From JBAYVY01 sp041674345 (lineage in GTDB: Bacteria; Planctomycetota; Phycisphaerae; Phycisphaerales; Zrk34), in NCBI GenBank assembly GCA_041674345.1, contig JBAYVY010000212.1, forward strand, positions 1 through 6,562: 6,562 nucleotides of DNA, written 5' to 3'. The notes below the pieces were generated by a model. It saw nothing but the letters and a program-made list of their open reading frames with translations. It searched no databases and had not been told where the DNA came from. The position numbers and the translations under genes are program-made. Below are positions 6,441 through 6,562 of the stretch, piece after piece. How positions within the stretch are numbered: the stretch's first letter is position 1; the number at the start of each line of letters is the position of its first letter.

Positions 6441-6562
6441 GTAACCGTTCACGGGTGATCGCCGTTTTTGAGCCAAAAACGAATGTTTGTCGAAAAATGG
6501 TCGAACATTGGCTCGTCTTACCGCCGTTTTTGAAGCAGAATCGAGGCTTTTTGACCCCGTGA
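6441..6562. mobile_element. Possible insertion-sequence end (IS66-like), running off the window
   Basis: After the MNT gene, 161 nt contain no plausible coding region and the composition turns A/T-richer with many short T- and A-runs. At 6441 the sequence begins GTAACCGTTCACGG; IS66-family terminal repeats are known to start with GTAA, and such elements often end contigs because they assemble badly. The preceding gaaaatgt (6433-6440) would be the candidate 8-bp target duplication. This is a resemblance from memory only; no transposase gene is in view. Confidence 0.3.
6460..6533. repeat. 12-bp direct repeat with an 8-bp hairpin
   Basis: cgccgtttttga occurs at 6460-6471 and 6522-6533, start to start 62 bp. 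The first copy overlaps a perfect 8-bp hairpin, cgtttttg (6463-6470), loop agc, caaaaacg (6474-6481). A second weaker stem, aatgtt (6482-6487) with aacatt (6504-6509), follows. Clustered direct and inverted repeats of this kind fit transposase-binding sites near an element end, but that is inference. Confidence 0.55.

Noticed and set aside
5865..6476. Minus-strand frame of 203 codons spanning the end of yebC, the gap and the MNT gene
   Set aside because: It crosses two recognisable + strand genes and a repeat array, and its sequence has no family features.

Overview
This 6.56 kb window is GC-rich bacterial DNA with every recognisable gene on the + strand. It carries an endonuclease III-fold protein with a lysine-rich tail, a long-form hisG, a very large TPR lipoprotein, yebC and a MNT-type nucleotidyltransferase. 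High GC, histone-like basic tails, large TPR lipoproteins and short purine-rich tandem repeats in the gaps fit Planctomycetota (Phycisphaerae-like). This assignment is an inference from style, not from a marker gene, and the window looks like a metagenome-type contig.

Layout: 41-760 encodes a HhH-GPD (Nth-like) protein lacking the catalytic lysine and the Fe-S cysteines. 761-935 is a gap holding a long imperfect hairpin built from an 8-bp repeat. 936-1823 is hisG, the first step of histidine biosynthesis, and 1834-5169 is a TPR lipoprotein of about 1,111 codons starting 10 nt after it. 5246-5995 is yebC, a conserved translation/regulatory factor, preceded and followed by different heptamer repeat arrays. 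6093-6401 is a small MNT nucleotidyltransferase. 6402-6562 has no gene and looks like a mobile-element end, possibly IS66-type.

The most striking observation is that both large adjacent genes are interrupted by one in-frame TAG and nothing else. In hisG it is codon 65 (1128-1130) and in the TPR gene codon 320 (2791-2793). On each side the same frame continues with intact, family-typical protein, with no frameshift in about 4.2 kb. None of the five genes ends in TAG: four end in TGA and one in TAA. This is what a lineage that reads UAG as an amino acid (Gln or Glu would fit both sites), or a suppressor strain, would look like. Two independent nonsense mutations or consensus errors remain possible, and five stops are too few to decide.

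The second theme is short tandem repeats, mostly of 7 bp, in three of the intergenic gaps and, in frame, inside the TPR gene. One array supplies the Shine-Dalgarno sequence of yebC. hisG, the TPR gene and yebC are probably co-transcribed or loosely linked. No functional link between them is evident beyond housekeeping roles.
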